From Eurosta solidaginis (taxonomy: Eukaryota > Arthropoda > Insecta > Diptera > Tephritidae): 64,000 nucleotides of DNA. The notes under the pieces are model-generated. The model was not told the origin of the DNA, ran no database searches, and saw nothing but the letters and a program-made list of their open reading frames with translations. Within the stretch, counting starts at the first letter, position 1, and the number at the start of each line of letters is the position of its first letter. Location: NCBI RefSeq assembly GCF_040869045.1, contig NC_090322.1, positions 185,751,477 through 185,815,476 of the forward strand, given 5' to 3'. The position numbers were made by a program, and so were the translations under genes. Below are positions 1 to 8,200 of the stretch, one piece after another.

Positions 1-220
1 GCACCGCCCACTTTTAAAAGAAGATAATTTAAAAGTTTTGCAAGCTGTAACTTGGCAGTGGTTGAAGATATCATGATGAAATTTGGCAGGAACGTTACTA
101 CTATCACTATATAAGTGCTAAATAAAAATTAGCCAAATCGGATGAAGAACACGCCCACTTTAAGAAAAAAAATTTCAAGCCAAATTTTAACAAAAAATTT
201 TAAATCTTTACAGTATATAA

Positions 221-663
221 CATTCGAACGTTTAATTCGAATGTTAAATCAGTACTATTTTATGCTTGCGAGACGTGGAAAACCTCAACTTTAATTCAGA
301 AAGGTCTACAAGTTTTTATTAATAAATGTCTGCGCCGAATACTGAAAACTCGATAGCCGGAAAGAATTTCAAATGACGACTTATGGTCTAGCACAAATCA
401 ACCTAAGGCTGCCACAGAAATAACCAAGCGTAAATGGTCGTGGATTGGTCATACTCTCAGAAGACCTCCAGTAAATATAGCCAGACAAGTATTGCACCTG
501 GTACACGTGCGAAAACTTGGCGCAGAACTGTGGATAAAGAACTCGAAGACGCAGGATATACGTGGAATGATATCGCAAGAACTGCACCTAACAGAATAAG
601 ATTTAAGTCGGTGGTCGAGGCCCTATGCTCCAATAGGAGTTGAGGAAGATGATGGTGATGATG
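221..663 (+). pseudogene. 5'-truncated non-LTR retrotransposon, C-terminal end of the reverse transcriptase ORF (RTE-like)
   Basis: Translation in shifting frames gives the familiar C-terminal tail of an RTE-like LINE polyprotein: a LLYASETWK-like stretch, CLRRILKTR, RKWSWIGHTLRRPP, then TWRRTVDKELEDAGYTWNDI and a final VVEALCS before the stop at about 643. At least one frameshift near 470-510 separates the middle from the tail. The 3' end is a short GATGGTGATGATGAC-type repeat. An 11-bp direct repeat, ACAGTATATAA, flanks the piece at 210-220 and 664-674. The host element reads continuously across it when one copy is removed. This is a dead, 5'-truncated insertion made by target-primed reverse transcription. 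The clade name is from recall of the tail motifs; a related LINE clade is possible. Confidence 0.75.
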
Positions 664-710
664 ACAGTATATAAGAAAATTATGTCAACATTCAACTCCA
701 GTAATGATAT

Positions 711-1550
711 TGTGACGATTATGAGTGACACTAAGTGATACTCACATCCCTAGTCTGATGCTAAGTAAATGAAGTCACAACAACAATAAAGCAGACAGTC
801 ACTTGTATCTACCATAAACGAATCAATCATTATATATACACATATGTAGGTACACGCAGCTGAGAAGCAAGGCACAACTACATGTATAATATCTGAGATA
901 CTCCTGAAAGTATGCAATGAGAGAAGCTATAAAATCGTGCAATTGTAGTTACAGCTGAGAAATTTGAGAGCTCATGGTCAACTAGTAGATTCTGGAAATG
1001 GAAGCGCCTAGAAGATGCGAACGTTGAAATCAGAGAGTATAAAAGGCAGCAAATGTAGAGGCGCTGGAATTCAGTTTGATTTGAGCTATCAAACAGTTAT
1101 TGATTAAGCACGCAATCTGCCGGGCAATAGTAGAGTTTTCATCTGAGCTATCAATCAGTTTGGTTATTAAAGCGGGAGTCATTGGTGCCGTATGTCGTAT
1201 CGCTGTAGTCGTATCCCTAACGTAATCAGCTGTTTATCGTTACGACGGTAAACCAAAAACCAATTGGTTGGCAACGACACGGTTACGAACTTAGCGGCAC
1301 CAATAATCGATTGCATTGATTCCCATAAGGTTGGTCGAATCAGCTGTTATAAGGTTACCGATACGGTTACCGATAAAGCACCAATGTCTGCAGTTTAAGC
1401 CAGCTAGTTGCAAAGTATAAGTGTTATTGTGAAGTACTTTAATAAAGACCATTTTTCCATTATTCAATATTGGAGTTATTTATTCAACAGTTTAGTGATT
1501 CGAAGTTAGCAGAAGGGCAAATAAGAGGATTTGCAAGTAAATTCGTTACA
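711..1550 (+). mobile_element. Solo LTR of the Ty3/gypsy family seen at 3041-6336
   Basis: The piece starts TGTGACGATTATGAGTGACA and ends AAATTCGTTACA. It is flanked by the 4-bp target duplication ATAT (707-710 and 1551-1554). It matches, in the opposite orientation, the 546-bp LTR at 3041-3586, including the shared end AACAGTTTAGTGATTCGAA. It contains AGAGTATAAAAGGCAGC near 1034, a likely TATA box, and AATAAAG near 1440 as a possible polyadenylation signal. It is longer than the other LTR partly because a 224-bp TTAA-flanked element sits inside it. No internal region remains, so LTR-LTR recombination is the simplest origin. Confidence 0.85.
1171..1394. mobile_element. 224-bp TTAA-flanked MITE (piggyBac-type target)
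   Basis: The insert lies between TTAA at 1167-1170 and TTAA at 1395-1398 inside the solo LTR. The related LTR at 3041-3586 has a single TTAA at the same place (read on its minus strand as GGTTATTAAGCCAGC), which gives an empty site. The ends are only partly inverted: CATTGGTGC occurs 10 bp inside the left end and again, inverted, near the right end. It has no coding capacity. TTAA target duplication is the hallmark of piggyBac elements, so a non-autonomous piggyBac-like element is the best call; the terminal bases are diverged. Confidence 0.7.
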
Positions 1551-2676
1551 ATATGATGCCACAAAATACAAAAATAAAAAAAATTTCAAAATTGGCGCTG
1601 CTCCGCACTTTTTCATTTCATTTGTCTAGAATAATTTTAATGCCATAAGTCGAACAAAAGTTTACCAATCCTTGTGAAATTTGGTAGGGGCATAGATCCT
1701 ATGACGATAACTGTTTTCTGTGGGCGAAATCGGGTGAAGCCACTCCCAGTTTTTATACACAGTTGCCCGTCTGTCCATCCGCTTGGCCGTTAACACGATA
1801 ACTTGAGCAAAAATCGATATATATTTACTAAACTCAGTTCACGTACTTATCTAAACTCACTTTGTATTGGTATACAAAATGGCCGAAATCCGACTATGAC
1901 CACGCCCACTTTTGCGATATCAAAAATTACAAAAAATTATAAAAATCCCATAATTCTGTACAAAACATGAAAAAAGAGATGAAACATGGTATTTGGATTG
2001 GTTTGTTGACGCGAAATATAACTTTAGAAAAAACTTTGTAAAATCGGTGTGACACCTACCATATTAAGTAGAAGAAAATGAAAGTTTCTGCAGGGCGAAA
2101 TCAAAAGCCCTTGAAATCTTGGCAGGAATACTGTTCGTGGTATTATATATATAAATAAATTAGCGGTACCTGACAAAAGATGTTCTGGGTCACCCTGGTT
2201 CACATTTTGGTCGATATCTCGAGAACGCCTTCACATATACAACTACTCCCTTTTAAAACCCTCATAAATTCCTTTAATTTGATACCCATATCGTACAAAC
2301 ACATTCTAGGGTACACCCCTGGTCCACCTTTATGGAAATATCCCAAAATGGCGTCCACCTATAGAACTATGGCCCACTCCCTTTTAAAATACTCTTTAAT
2401 ACCTTCCATTTGATACCCATATCGTACAAACAAATTCTAGTGTCACCCCTGGTCTACCTTAATGGCGATATCTGGAAAAGGCTTCCACGTATAGAACTAT
2501 GGCCCACTCCGTTTTTAAATAATCATTAACACCTTTCATTTGATACACAAGTCATACAAACACATTCCAGGATTACCCCGGGTTCATTTTCCTACATTCC
2601 CCTTATTTTGTCTCCAAAGCTTTCAGCTGAGTATGTTATGTTCGGTTACACCGGAACTTAGCCTTCTGTACTTGTT

Positions 2677-2907
2677 TATTATTGATATTAGAGAAAAATT
2701 TCAAAGTTTTCAAACGGCGATGGTTTCTAGGACATGTTTCTGAATTTCACTTCTTCATCAGCTAGCTTCTCGGGAGCTGAGTATTGAACTCGAAATCTCT
2801 AACATTTATACTGTATACTAGTGTAAAGGCAGATGCTTTTATCCACTAAGCCATATGAACGCCCCGCTGCTCGCTTTGCAATTGATTTCTAAGTGTTGCT
2901 CTTGATA
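2677..2907 (-). repeat. tRNA-like SINE/inverted arm, left copy
   Basis: On the minus strand this carries TGGCTTAGTGG, a perfect fit to the RNA polymerase III A-box consensus, about 50 bp upstream of a weak B-box-like GAGTTCAATAC. It is an inverted, diverged copy of the segment split between about 2988-3040 and 6337-6506. It abuts the 5' end of family A copy A1, as its partner abuts copy A2. It could be a decayed tRNA-derived SINE or a tRNA pseudogene. The anticodon arm is not recognisable. Confidence 0.5.
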
Positions 2908-3040
2908 GCGCGCCCATAAGTATTCCATTAATTAAATAGCATATAGAGTTAGTATGTACCTAAATGGTGAACAAAAGGAATAGCAACAGAAAGGCAATAC
3001 TTTGAGACCAATTGTAAAGCGAGAAGCGTGGCATTCATAT

Positions 3041-3586
3041 TGTAACGAATTTACTGCAAATCCTATTATTTGCCCTTTTGCTAAGTTCGAATCACTAAAC
3101 TGTTGAATAAATAACTCCAATATTGAATAATGAAAAAATGGCCTTTATTAGAGTACTTCACAATAACACTTATATTTTGCAACTAGCTGGCTTAATAACC
3201 AAACTGACTTATAGCTTAAATGAAACTAAGCTCTTGCGCCGCTACTTTCGCATTTTTATACTGTCTGATTTCCTCGTTGCATACTTCTAGACTTTTCCAT
3301 TCCAGAACTTACTAGTTAGTTTTCAGCTAAAAATCACAACTATGTTTATTGCTTCTCATAATACTTGCACAAATTATTGCCCTCTCTTGTGAGCACCTTA
3401 GATAAGATATATGCATGTGTTTGTGCGTTGCTTCTCAGCTGCGTATACGTACATATGTGTAGATATAATGATTGATTCGTTTATGTAGATACAAGTGACT
3501 GTCTGCTTTATTGTTGTTGTGATTTTATTTACTTAGCATCAGACTAGGGATGTGAGTATCACTTAGTGTCACTCATATTCGTCACA
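3041..3586 (-). repeat. 3' LTR (546 bp) of the gypsy deletion derivative
   Basis: Read on the minus strand it starts TGTGACGAATATGAGTGACA at 3586 and ends TTCGTTACA at 3041. It contains a TATAAAAATGCGAAAG-type box near 3255 and an AATAAAGGCC motif near 3145. It is the full-length reference for the shortened LTR at 6131-6336 and for the solo LTR at 711-1550, and it preserves the empty TTAA site at about 3192. Confidence 0.9.
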
Positions 3587-3600
3587 CTGCCCTCCACCTA
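3587..3600 (-). other. Polypurine tract of the gypsy element
   Basis: The minus strand reads TAGGTGGAGGGCAG directly before the 3' LTR start TGTGACG. This purine run is the expected primer for plus-strand DNA synthesis. The stop codon of the long ORF (3598-3600) lies inside it. Confidence 0.8.
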
Positions 3601-5580
3601 GGTCTGATCGTCCCGATCAGACAAATCTCCCGATCTAAACGCCGCTAGCATCTCCAAATGTACCACTCTTCTACTCCGTGGTTTCCCAGTGGTTTGTATG
3701 CGGTAGATAGCATCACTGATCTTCTTCACAACTTTGTACGGGCCTTCCCAACTGCACCGAAACTTGGATGGAACACCTTTCCGCCGGTGAGGGTTGTATA
3801 ACAGTACCAAATCTCCATCTCGGAAACCTTCCGAATTATTTTCCTTGTCGTACCCGTGTTTCATCTTACTACTCATTATCCTGGATCGTTTCCTCGCACT
3901 CTGTTGCTGGGCCAATGAACTACTTCGTATAGCTTGCGCTTGACGGATCGGCTTCGCATAATCTGTATCGTTCCCACCTTTCACAACAGTAGTCTTCTCT
4001 GGCTTGAAACTACCGTCGCATTCTTTCTGGGAAATTCGTTGCTTCGGTTTTGTGAGTCCATTAGGTTTTGTCAATGTTTCTCTCCCAGGTACTTTTGATT
4101 TTGCTTTATTTGGCCCATTCGATCTATCAACCTTTGCCTTTGACTTTCGTGGTCTTTGTCGAGTCTTTTCCACCAGTACTCGATTACTACTGAACTCTTT
4201 CTGCAAACTGAAGTTAAGTGGTATATAATGGTTCTTATAACGCATCACCCTTCTCTGCATATCGATCTTGATGTCATGGTCAACCAAGAAGTCCACTCCC
4301 AATATGACTTCATCAACGATATCCGCCACAATTAATTTGTGTAAAACCATGACCTTTCCAATTAATACCTCACATACCATTTCTCCTTGGACTTGGTTAT
4401 ACTCGCCAGTGACCGAACGCAACCTTGCTCCAGGTAACAGTTTTACTCTCCTGTTAACCAAGTCAGATCGGATGACGGAATGAGATGCGCCCGTATCTAC
4501 AGTCAGTACACACTCCTTGCCATCCAGCTTTCCTTTGACGGCAAGACTGCTCGATTTTCTTCCAATTTGCGACACACATATCACAGGGCATTCAATAGGT
4601 AGGGCAAGTTTTCGTTCTTTACATCTGACAAGCTCTTGCTCATCTCCTCCAGCTTTGCGTTTACGGCCACCCACATTGTTAGAACTATTAGGACCAAGAT
4701 CGCAATGATGTGCAATGTGACCGGGCTTCCCGCATTTGAAGCATTTGATAGCTCTTCCACTCCGCTTTTGCGATCCTTTCAGCACCTCCAATATTGCGTC
4801 TACCCACTCTGGCCTTTCTACTTCCACATATCGCGCTTTGAAGCCTGGTTTACTCAATAGTGAGGCAGTTTCCTGAGTCAATGCATGTGATACCATTTCT
4901 GCAAATGTTAGCTTTGGGTTTGCGTATGTGGCTCGCTTCGTTTCGATGTCCCGTATGCCATTTATAAAGCTCTGAATTTTTACCCTTTCGGTGTATTCCA
5001 CGGCTACGTCGGCATTCGCCAAATATGTAAACCTTTCGACATCTGACGCAAACTCCTGCAAAGTCTCATTAGCTTTTTGGTAGCGGTTTTGCAACTCTAT
5101 TTGGTGTATCTGCTTCCTGTGTTCGCTTCCGTATCGCCTCCCTAGAGCGATCATCAATGTTTCGTAGTTGTTCCGTTCTCCCTCGGGAATATTCTGAAGG
5201 ATTTCAGCAGCAGATCCTTTCAATGCCACGAATAGTGCAGCAACTTTATCTTCAGCACTCCAGTTGTTCGCTGCTGCGGTCTTCTCAAACTGAATCTTAA
5301 ACACCTGGAAAGGAACAGAACCGTCAAAGGATGGTGTTTTTACCTTTGGATTGCTTGCTGAAACAGCTGGGCGATTTAGTTGTAACTGCTCCACACGACC
5401 TTTTAAATCATCTACTTCTGACTGAAATTGAGCCATTTTTGCATCCTGCGCTTCCAGTTTTGATGATACCTGTTCCAAAATTTCTGCCGACATTTCAGAT
5501 ATACGTGCCTCTTGCGCTTCCAACTGAGATGCCATATATGTCTTTTGGTCGTCCAGTTGAGATGACACTTGCGACGTCAT
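3598..5580 (-). CDS. Retrotransposon Gag-protease polyprotein fused in frame to an integrase C-terminal (GPY/F) tail
   Basis: The open frame has 660 codons. Residues 1-70 are heptad-rich coiled coil (repeated QLEAQEARISEM-like units). Residues 80-250 resemble a Ty3/gypsy capsid (FDGSVPFQVFKIQFE onward). C280-C283-H288-C293 form a CCHC zinc knuckle. Residues 361-366 (VDTGAS) are the aspartic protease active site, and 426-432 (ILGVDFL) is the conserved protease C-terminal motif. After a basic, lysine-rich stretch (470-550), residues 555-645 match the end of an integrase: a basic helix, then FRDGDLVLLYNP, WEGPY (GPY/F motif, 611-615) and a final VVHLEMLAAFR. All reverse transcriptase, RNase H and integrase catalytic sequence is missing, yet the frame stays open. 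The stop lies in the polypurine tract. The ATG used is internal; the true Gag start lies upstream in broken sequence, and an in-frame TAA sits two codons before this ATG. Confidence 0.9.
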   Translation of the reverse strand: MTSQVSSQLDDQKTYMASQLEAQEARISEMSAEILEQVSSKLEAQDAKMAQFQSEVDDLKGRVEQLQLNRPAVSASNPKVKTPSFDGSVPFQVFKIQFEKTAAANNWSAEDKVAALFVALKGSAAEILQNIPEGERNNYETLMIALGRRYGSEHRKQIHQIELQNRYQKANETLQEFASDVERFTYLANADVAVEYTERVKIQSFINGIRDIETKRATYANPKLTFAEMVSHALTQETASLLSKPGFKARYVEVERPEWVDAILEVLKGSQKRSGRAIKCFKCGKPGHIAHHCDLGPNSSNNVGGRKRKAGGDEQELVRCKERKLALPIECPVICVSQIGRKSSSLAVKGKLDGKECVLTVDTGASHSVIRSDLVNRRVKLLPGARLRSVTGEYNQVQGEMVCEVLIGKVMVLHKLIVADIVDEVILGVDFLVDHDIKIDMQRRVMRYKNHYIPLNFSLQKEFSSNRVLVEKTRQRPRKSKAKVDRSNGPNKAKSKVPGRETLTKPNGLTKPKQRISQKECDGSFKPEKTTVVKGGNDTDYAKPIRQAQAIRSSSLAQQQSARKRSRIMSSKMKHGYDKENNSEGFRDGDLVLLYNPHRRKGVPSKFRCSWEGPYKVVKKISDAIYRIQTTGKPRSRRVVHLEMLAAFRSGDLSDRDDQT

Positions 5581-5586
5581 TTCTTA

Positions 5587-6110
5587 AATACGTGCCTCCT
5601 GTGATTCCAGTTGGGAAGCCATATATGTATGTCTTCTGCTCTTTCATTTGGGATGCCATATATGTCTTCTGTTCTTCGAGCTGTGTTTCCATCTTGGATG
5701 TTATCTGTGTGGACATTTCTGACATACGCGTTTCTTGTGCTTCAATCTTCGATGTTATTCGTGTCTCTTGCGATTCCAGTTGGGATGCCATATTTGTGGA
5801 TATTTGTGATGACATTTCTGTTATGCGTGTTTCCTGGGCTTCCATTTTTTCCGATATCTGTGATAACAAAGCCAATATCTTCCGTTCTTCTCTTTAATTT
5901 TTGTTGTTGTCTCGTCTCCATCAGGATAAAAGACATACACGTCCACATCAATGCCTTGCGACTCCATTACCTGTCGTAGCCGTGCTTGAAGTTCTATCTT
6001 ATTGCCGGTTGTATTCAATACACGGTTCTCCCACTCCTTTTTCAGTTCCTCAATTCACTCAACTTTGCCATGTCCGAGTTGTATTCCCAATCTTCGGAAT
6101 TTATTCATCA
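5587..6110 (-). pseudogene. Broken Gag N-terminal region upstream of the long ORF
   Basis: Three frames carry one ancestral N-terminus. At 6018-5890 the frame reads NTTGNKIELQARLRQ, like the second half of the SAP-type motif found at the start of some dipteran gypsy Gags. At 5875-5630 the frame holds a long heptad repeat of QETRITSKIEAQETRMSEM type. Near 5620-5632 a 4-bp duplication (ACATACAT for ACAT) shifts the frame. A TAA at 5584-5586 then separates this from the downstream ORF. The repeated heptads suggest expansion of the coiled coil. Gag from this copy would be N-terminally truncated if made at all. Confidence 0.75.
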
Positions 6111-6118
6111 ATTCCTCC

Positions 6119-6130
6119 TCTGACACCAAT
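6119..6130 (-). other. Primer binding site of the gypsy element
   Basis: On the minus strand, immediately after the 5' LTR end GTTACA, the sequence is ATTGGTGTCAGAGG. TGGTGTCAG would pair with a tRNA 3' end of the form CTGACACCA, which fits tRNA-Leu as used by several insect gypsy lineages. The tRNA identity is inference. Confidence 0.65.
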
Positions 6131-6336
6131 TGTAACAAATTTACTGCAAATCCTCTTATTTACCCTTTTGCTAAGTCCGAATCACTAAACTGTTGAATAA
6201 ATAACTCCAATTTTGAATATTGGAAAAATGGCCTTTATTAGAGTACTTCACAATAACACTTTACTTACTTAGCTTTATTTACTTAGCATCAGACTAGGGA
6301 TGTCAGTATCACTTAGTGTCACACATATTCATCACA
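6131..6336 (-). repeat. 5' LTR of the gypsy derivative, internally deleted (206 bp)
   Basis: Both ends match the 546-bp LTR (TGTAACAAATTTACTGCAAA and GTGTCACACATATTCATCACA). After CAATAACACTT it jumps to TTACTTAGCATCAGACTAGG, removing about 340 bp. Several base differences from the 3' LTR show that the insertion is not recent. Confidence 0.88.
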
Positions 6337-6506
6337 ATATGGCTGAGTGGTTAAATGTATCTGCCTTTACGCTGGTATGAAAGTTGGAGTTTTCGAGTTC
6401 AATATTCAGCTCTCGAGAAGCTAGCTGATGAAGAAGTGAAATTCAAAACATGTCCTAGTAACCATCATTGTTTGTGAACTTTGTAATTTTTGCTAATATC
6501 AATAAC
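6337..6506 (+). repeat. tRNA-like SINE/inverted arm, right copy (split by the gypsy insertion)
   Basis: TGGCTGAGTGG at 6340-6350 fits the Pol III A box, and GAGTTCAATATTC near 6400 is a weak B box. The upstream part of the same unit lies at about 2988-3040 on the other side of the gypsy element. Joining across the ATAT duplication restores collinearity with the inverted copy at 2677-2907. It is followed at once by the 5' end of family A copy A2. Confidence 0.5.
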
Positions 6507-6639
6507 AACAAGTAAGGAAGGCTAAGTTCGGGTGTAACCGAACATTACATACTCAGTTGAGAGCTATGGAGACAAAATAAGGAAAATCACCATGTAGGAA
6601 AATGAACCTAGGGTAACCGTGGAATGTGGTTGTATGACA

Positions 6640-8200
6640 TGTGTATCAAATGGAAGGTATTAAAGAGTATTTTAAGAGAGAGTAGGCCATAGTTCTATGG
6701 ATGGACGCCATTTAGGGATATCGCCATAAAGGTGGACCAGGGCTGACTCTAGAATGTGTTTGTACGATATGGGTATCAAATGAAAGGTGATAATGAGTAT
6801 TCTAAAAGGGAGTAGGCTTTAGTTCTATAGGTGAACGCCTTTTCGAGAAATCCCCATAAAGGTGCACCAGGGGTGACTCTAGAATATGTTTGTACGATAT
6901 GGGTATCAAATGAAAGCTGTTAATGAGTATTTTGAAAAGGAGTGATCCTTAGTTCCCTAGGTGGACGCCGTTTCGAGATATCGCCATAAAAATGGACCAG
7001 GGGTGTCTCTAGTTGTACGATATGGGAATCAAATGAAAGGTGTTACTGAGCGTTTTAAGAGGGAGTGGGCATTAGGTCCATAGGTGAACGCCTTTTCGAG
7101 ATATCGCCATTAGGGTGGGCCAGGGGTGACTCTGGAATGTGTTTGTACGATATGGGTATCAAATGAAAGGTGGTAATGAGTATTTTAAAAGGGAGTAATC
7201 CTTAGTTCTATAGGTGGTCGCCTTATCGAGATATCGCCAGAAAGGTGGACCAAGGGTGACTCTAGAATGTTTGTACGATATGGGTATCAAACGAAAGGTG
7301 TTACTGAGCATTTTAAGAGGGAGTGGGCACTAGGTCTATAGGTGGACGCCTTTCGAGATATCGCCATTAGGGTGGGCCAGGGGTGACTCTAGAATGTTTG
7401 TACGATATGGGTATCAAACGAAAGGTGTTACTGAGCATTTTAAGAGAAAGTGGGCATTAGGTCTATAGGTGGGCGCCTTTTCGAGATATCGCCACTAGGG
7501 TGGGCCAGGGTGACTCTAGAATGTGTTTGTACGATATGGGTATCAAATGAAAGGTGGTAATGAGTATTTTAAAAGGGAGTAATCCTCAGTTCTATAGGTG
7601 GACGCCTTTTCGAGATATCGCCATAAAGGTTGACCAAGGGTGACTCTAGAATGTTTGTACGATATGGGTATCAAACGAAAGGTGTTACTGAGCATTTTAA
7701 GAGGGAGTGGGCATTAGGTCTATAGGTGGACGCCTTTTCGAGACATCGCCATTAGGGTGGGCCAGGGGTGACTCTAGAATGTTTGTACGATATGGGTATC
7801 AAACGAAAGGTATTACTGAGCATTTTAAGAGGGAGTGGGCATTAGGTCTATAGGTGGACGCCTTTTCGAGATATCGCCATTAGGGTGGGCCAGGGGTGAC
7901 TCTAGAATGTTTGTACGATATGGGTATCAAAGGAAAGGTGTTACTGAGCATTTTAAGAGGGAGTGGACATTAGGTCTATAGGTGGACGCCTTTTCGAGAT
8001 ATCGCCATTAGGGTGGGCCAGGGGTGACTCTAGAATGTTTTTACGATATGGGTATCAAACGAAAGGTGTTACTGAGCATTTTAAGAGGGAGTGGGCATTA
8101 GGTCTATAGGTGCACGCCTTTTCGAGATATCGCCATTAGGGTGGGCCAGGGTTGACTCTAGAATGTGTTTGTACGATATGGATATCAAATTAAAGGTATT
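6640..8200 (+). repeat. Tandem array of about 12 units of 128 bp inside family A copy A2
   Basis: The marker GTACGATATGGGTATCAAA recurs at about 6762, 6892, 7015, 7145, 7273, 7400, 7529, 7657, 7785, 7913, 8041 and 8171, so the period is 123-130 bp and mostly 128. Each unit reads roughly: GTACGATATGGGTATCAAA, TGAAAGGTG, a TTACTGAGCATTTTAAGAG-type segment, GGGAGTGGGC, CTATAGGTGGACGCC, TTTTCGAGATATCGCCAT, GACTCTAGAATG. Inner units are more alike than outer ones, which suggests unequal exchange or replication slippage. Confidence 0.9.

Larger units (their letters stand above)
1..2676 (-). mobile_element. DINE-1/Helentron-like family A element, copy A1 (cut by window edge, two insertions)
   Basis: Read on the minus strand, this element begins with the family A head (AACAAGTAAGGA-like with a few changes) at about 2676. 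It then runs through about three degenerate 128-130-bp tandem units (about 2600-2180) and modules with CCACGCCC boxes and TCGATATCGA-like palindromes. It continues past the left edge of the window. It is non-coding: every short ORF here lies in repeat sequence. The design (subterminal inverted repeat, central tandem array, GACGG microsatellite) matches the known DINE-1/Helentron-associated group, and that class assignment is inference. It is interrupted by a LINE fragment (221-663) and a solo LTR (711-1550). Removing both leaves the same order of modules as in the other copies. Confidence 0.7.
3041..6336 (-). mobile_element. Ty3/gypsy LTR retrotransposon, deletion derivative lacking RT, RNase H and integrase core
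   Basis: The element is bounded by TGTAAC...GTCACA and TGTAAC...ATCACA LTRs and flanked by the 4-bp duplication ATAT (3037-3040, 6337-6340). On the minus strand the order is: shortened 5' LTR (6336-6131), primer binding site, broken Gag N-terminus, long Gag-protease-integrase-tail ORF, polypurine tract, 3' LTR (3586-3041). There is no reverse transcriptase, RNase H or integrase catalytic core, so it could only move in trans. The 5' LTR has lost about 340 bp from its middle, including the region with likely promoter elements, so this copy is probably silent. It is inserted in the right arm of the inverted SINE/family A structure. Confidence 0.92.

Noticed and set aside
3004..3040. Possible extra LTR sequence left of the gypsy element
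   Set aside because: It pairs with the inverted SINE arm at about 2858-2890 and is interrupted by the ATAT target duplication, so it belongs to the target and not the retrotransposon.
5331..5979. Plus-strand ORFs of 188 and 122 codons
   Set aside because: They are antisense to the Gag coiled-coil repeats; their repetitive serine/isoleucine-rich composition is a shadow of that repeat.
6640..8200. Regularly spaced repeats resembling a CRISPR-like array
   Set aside because: The whole 128-bp unit is repeated with no unique spacers, in a eukaryotic transposon; it is a tandem array.
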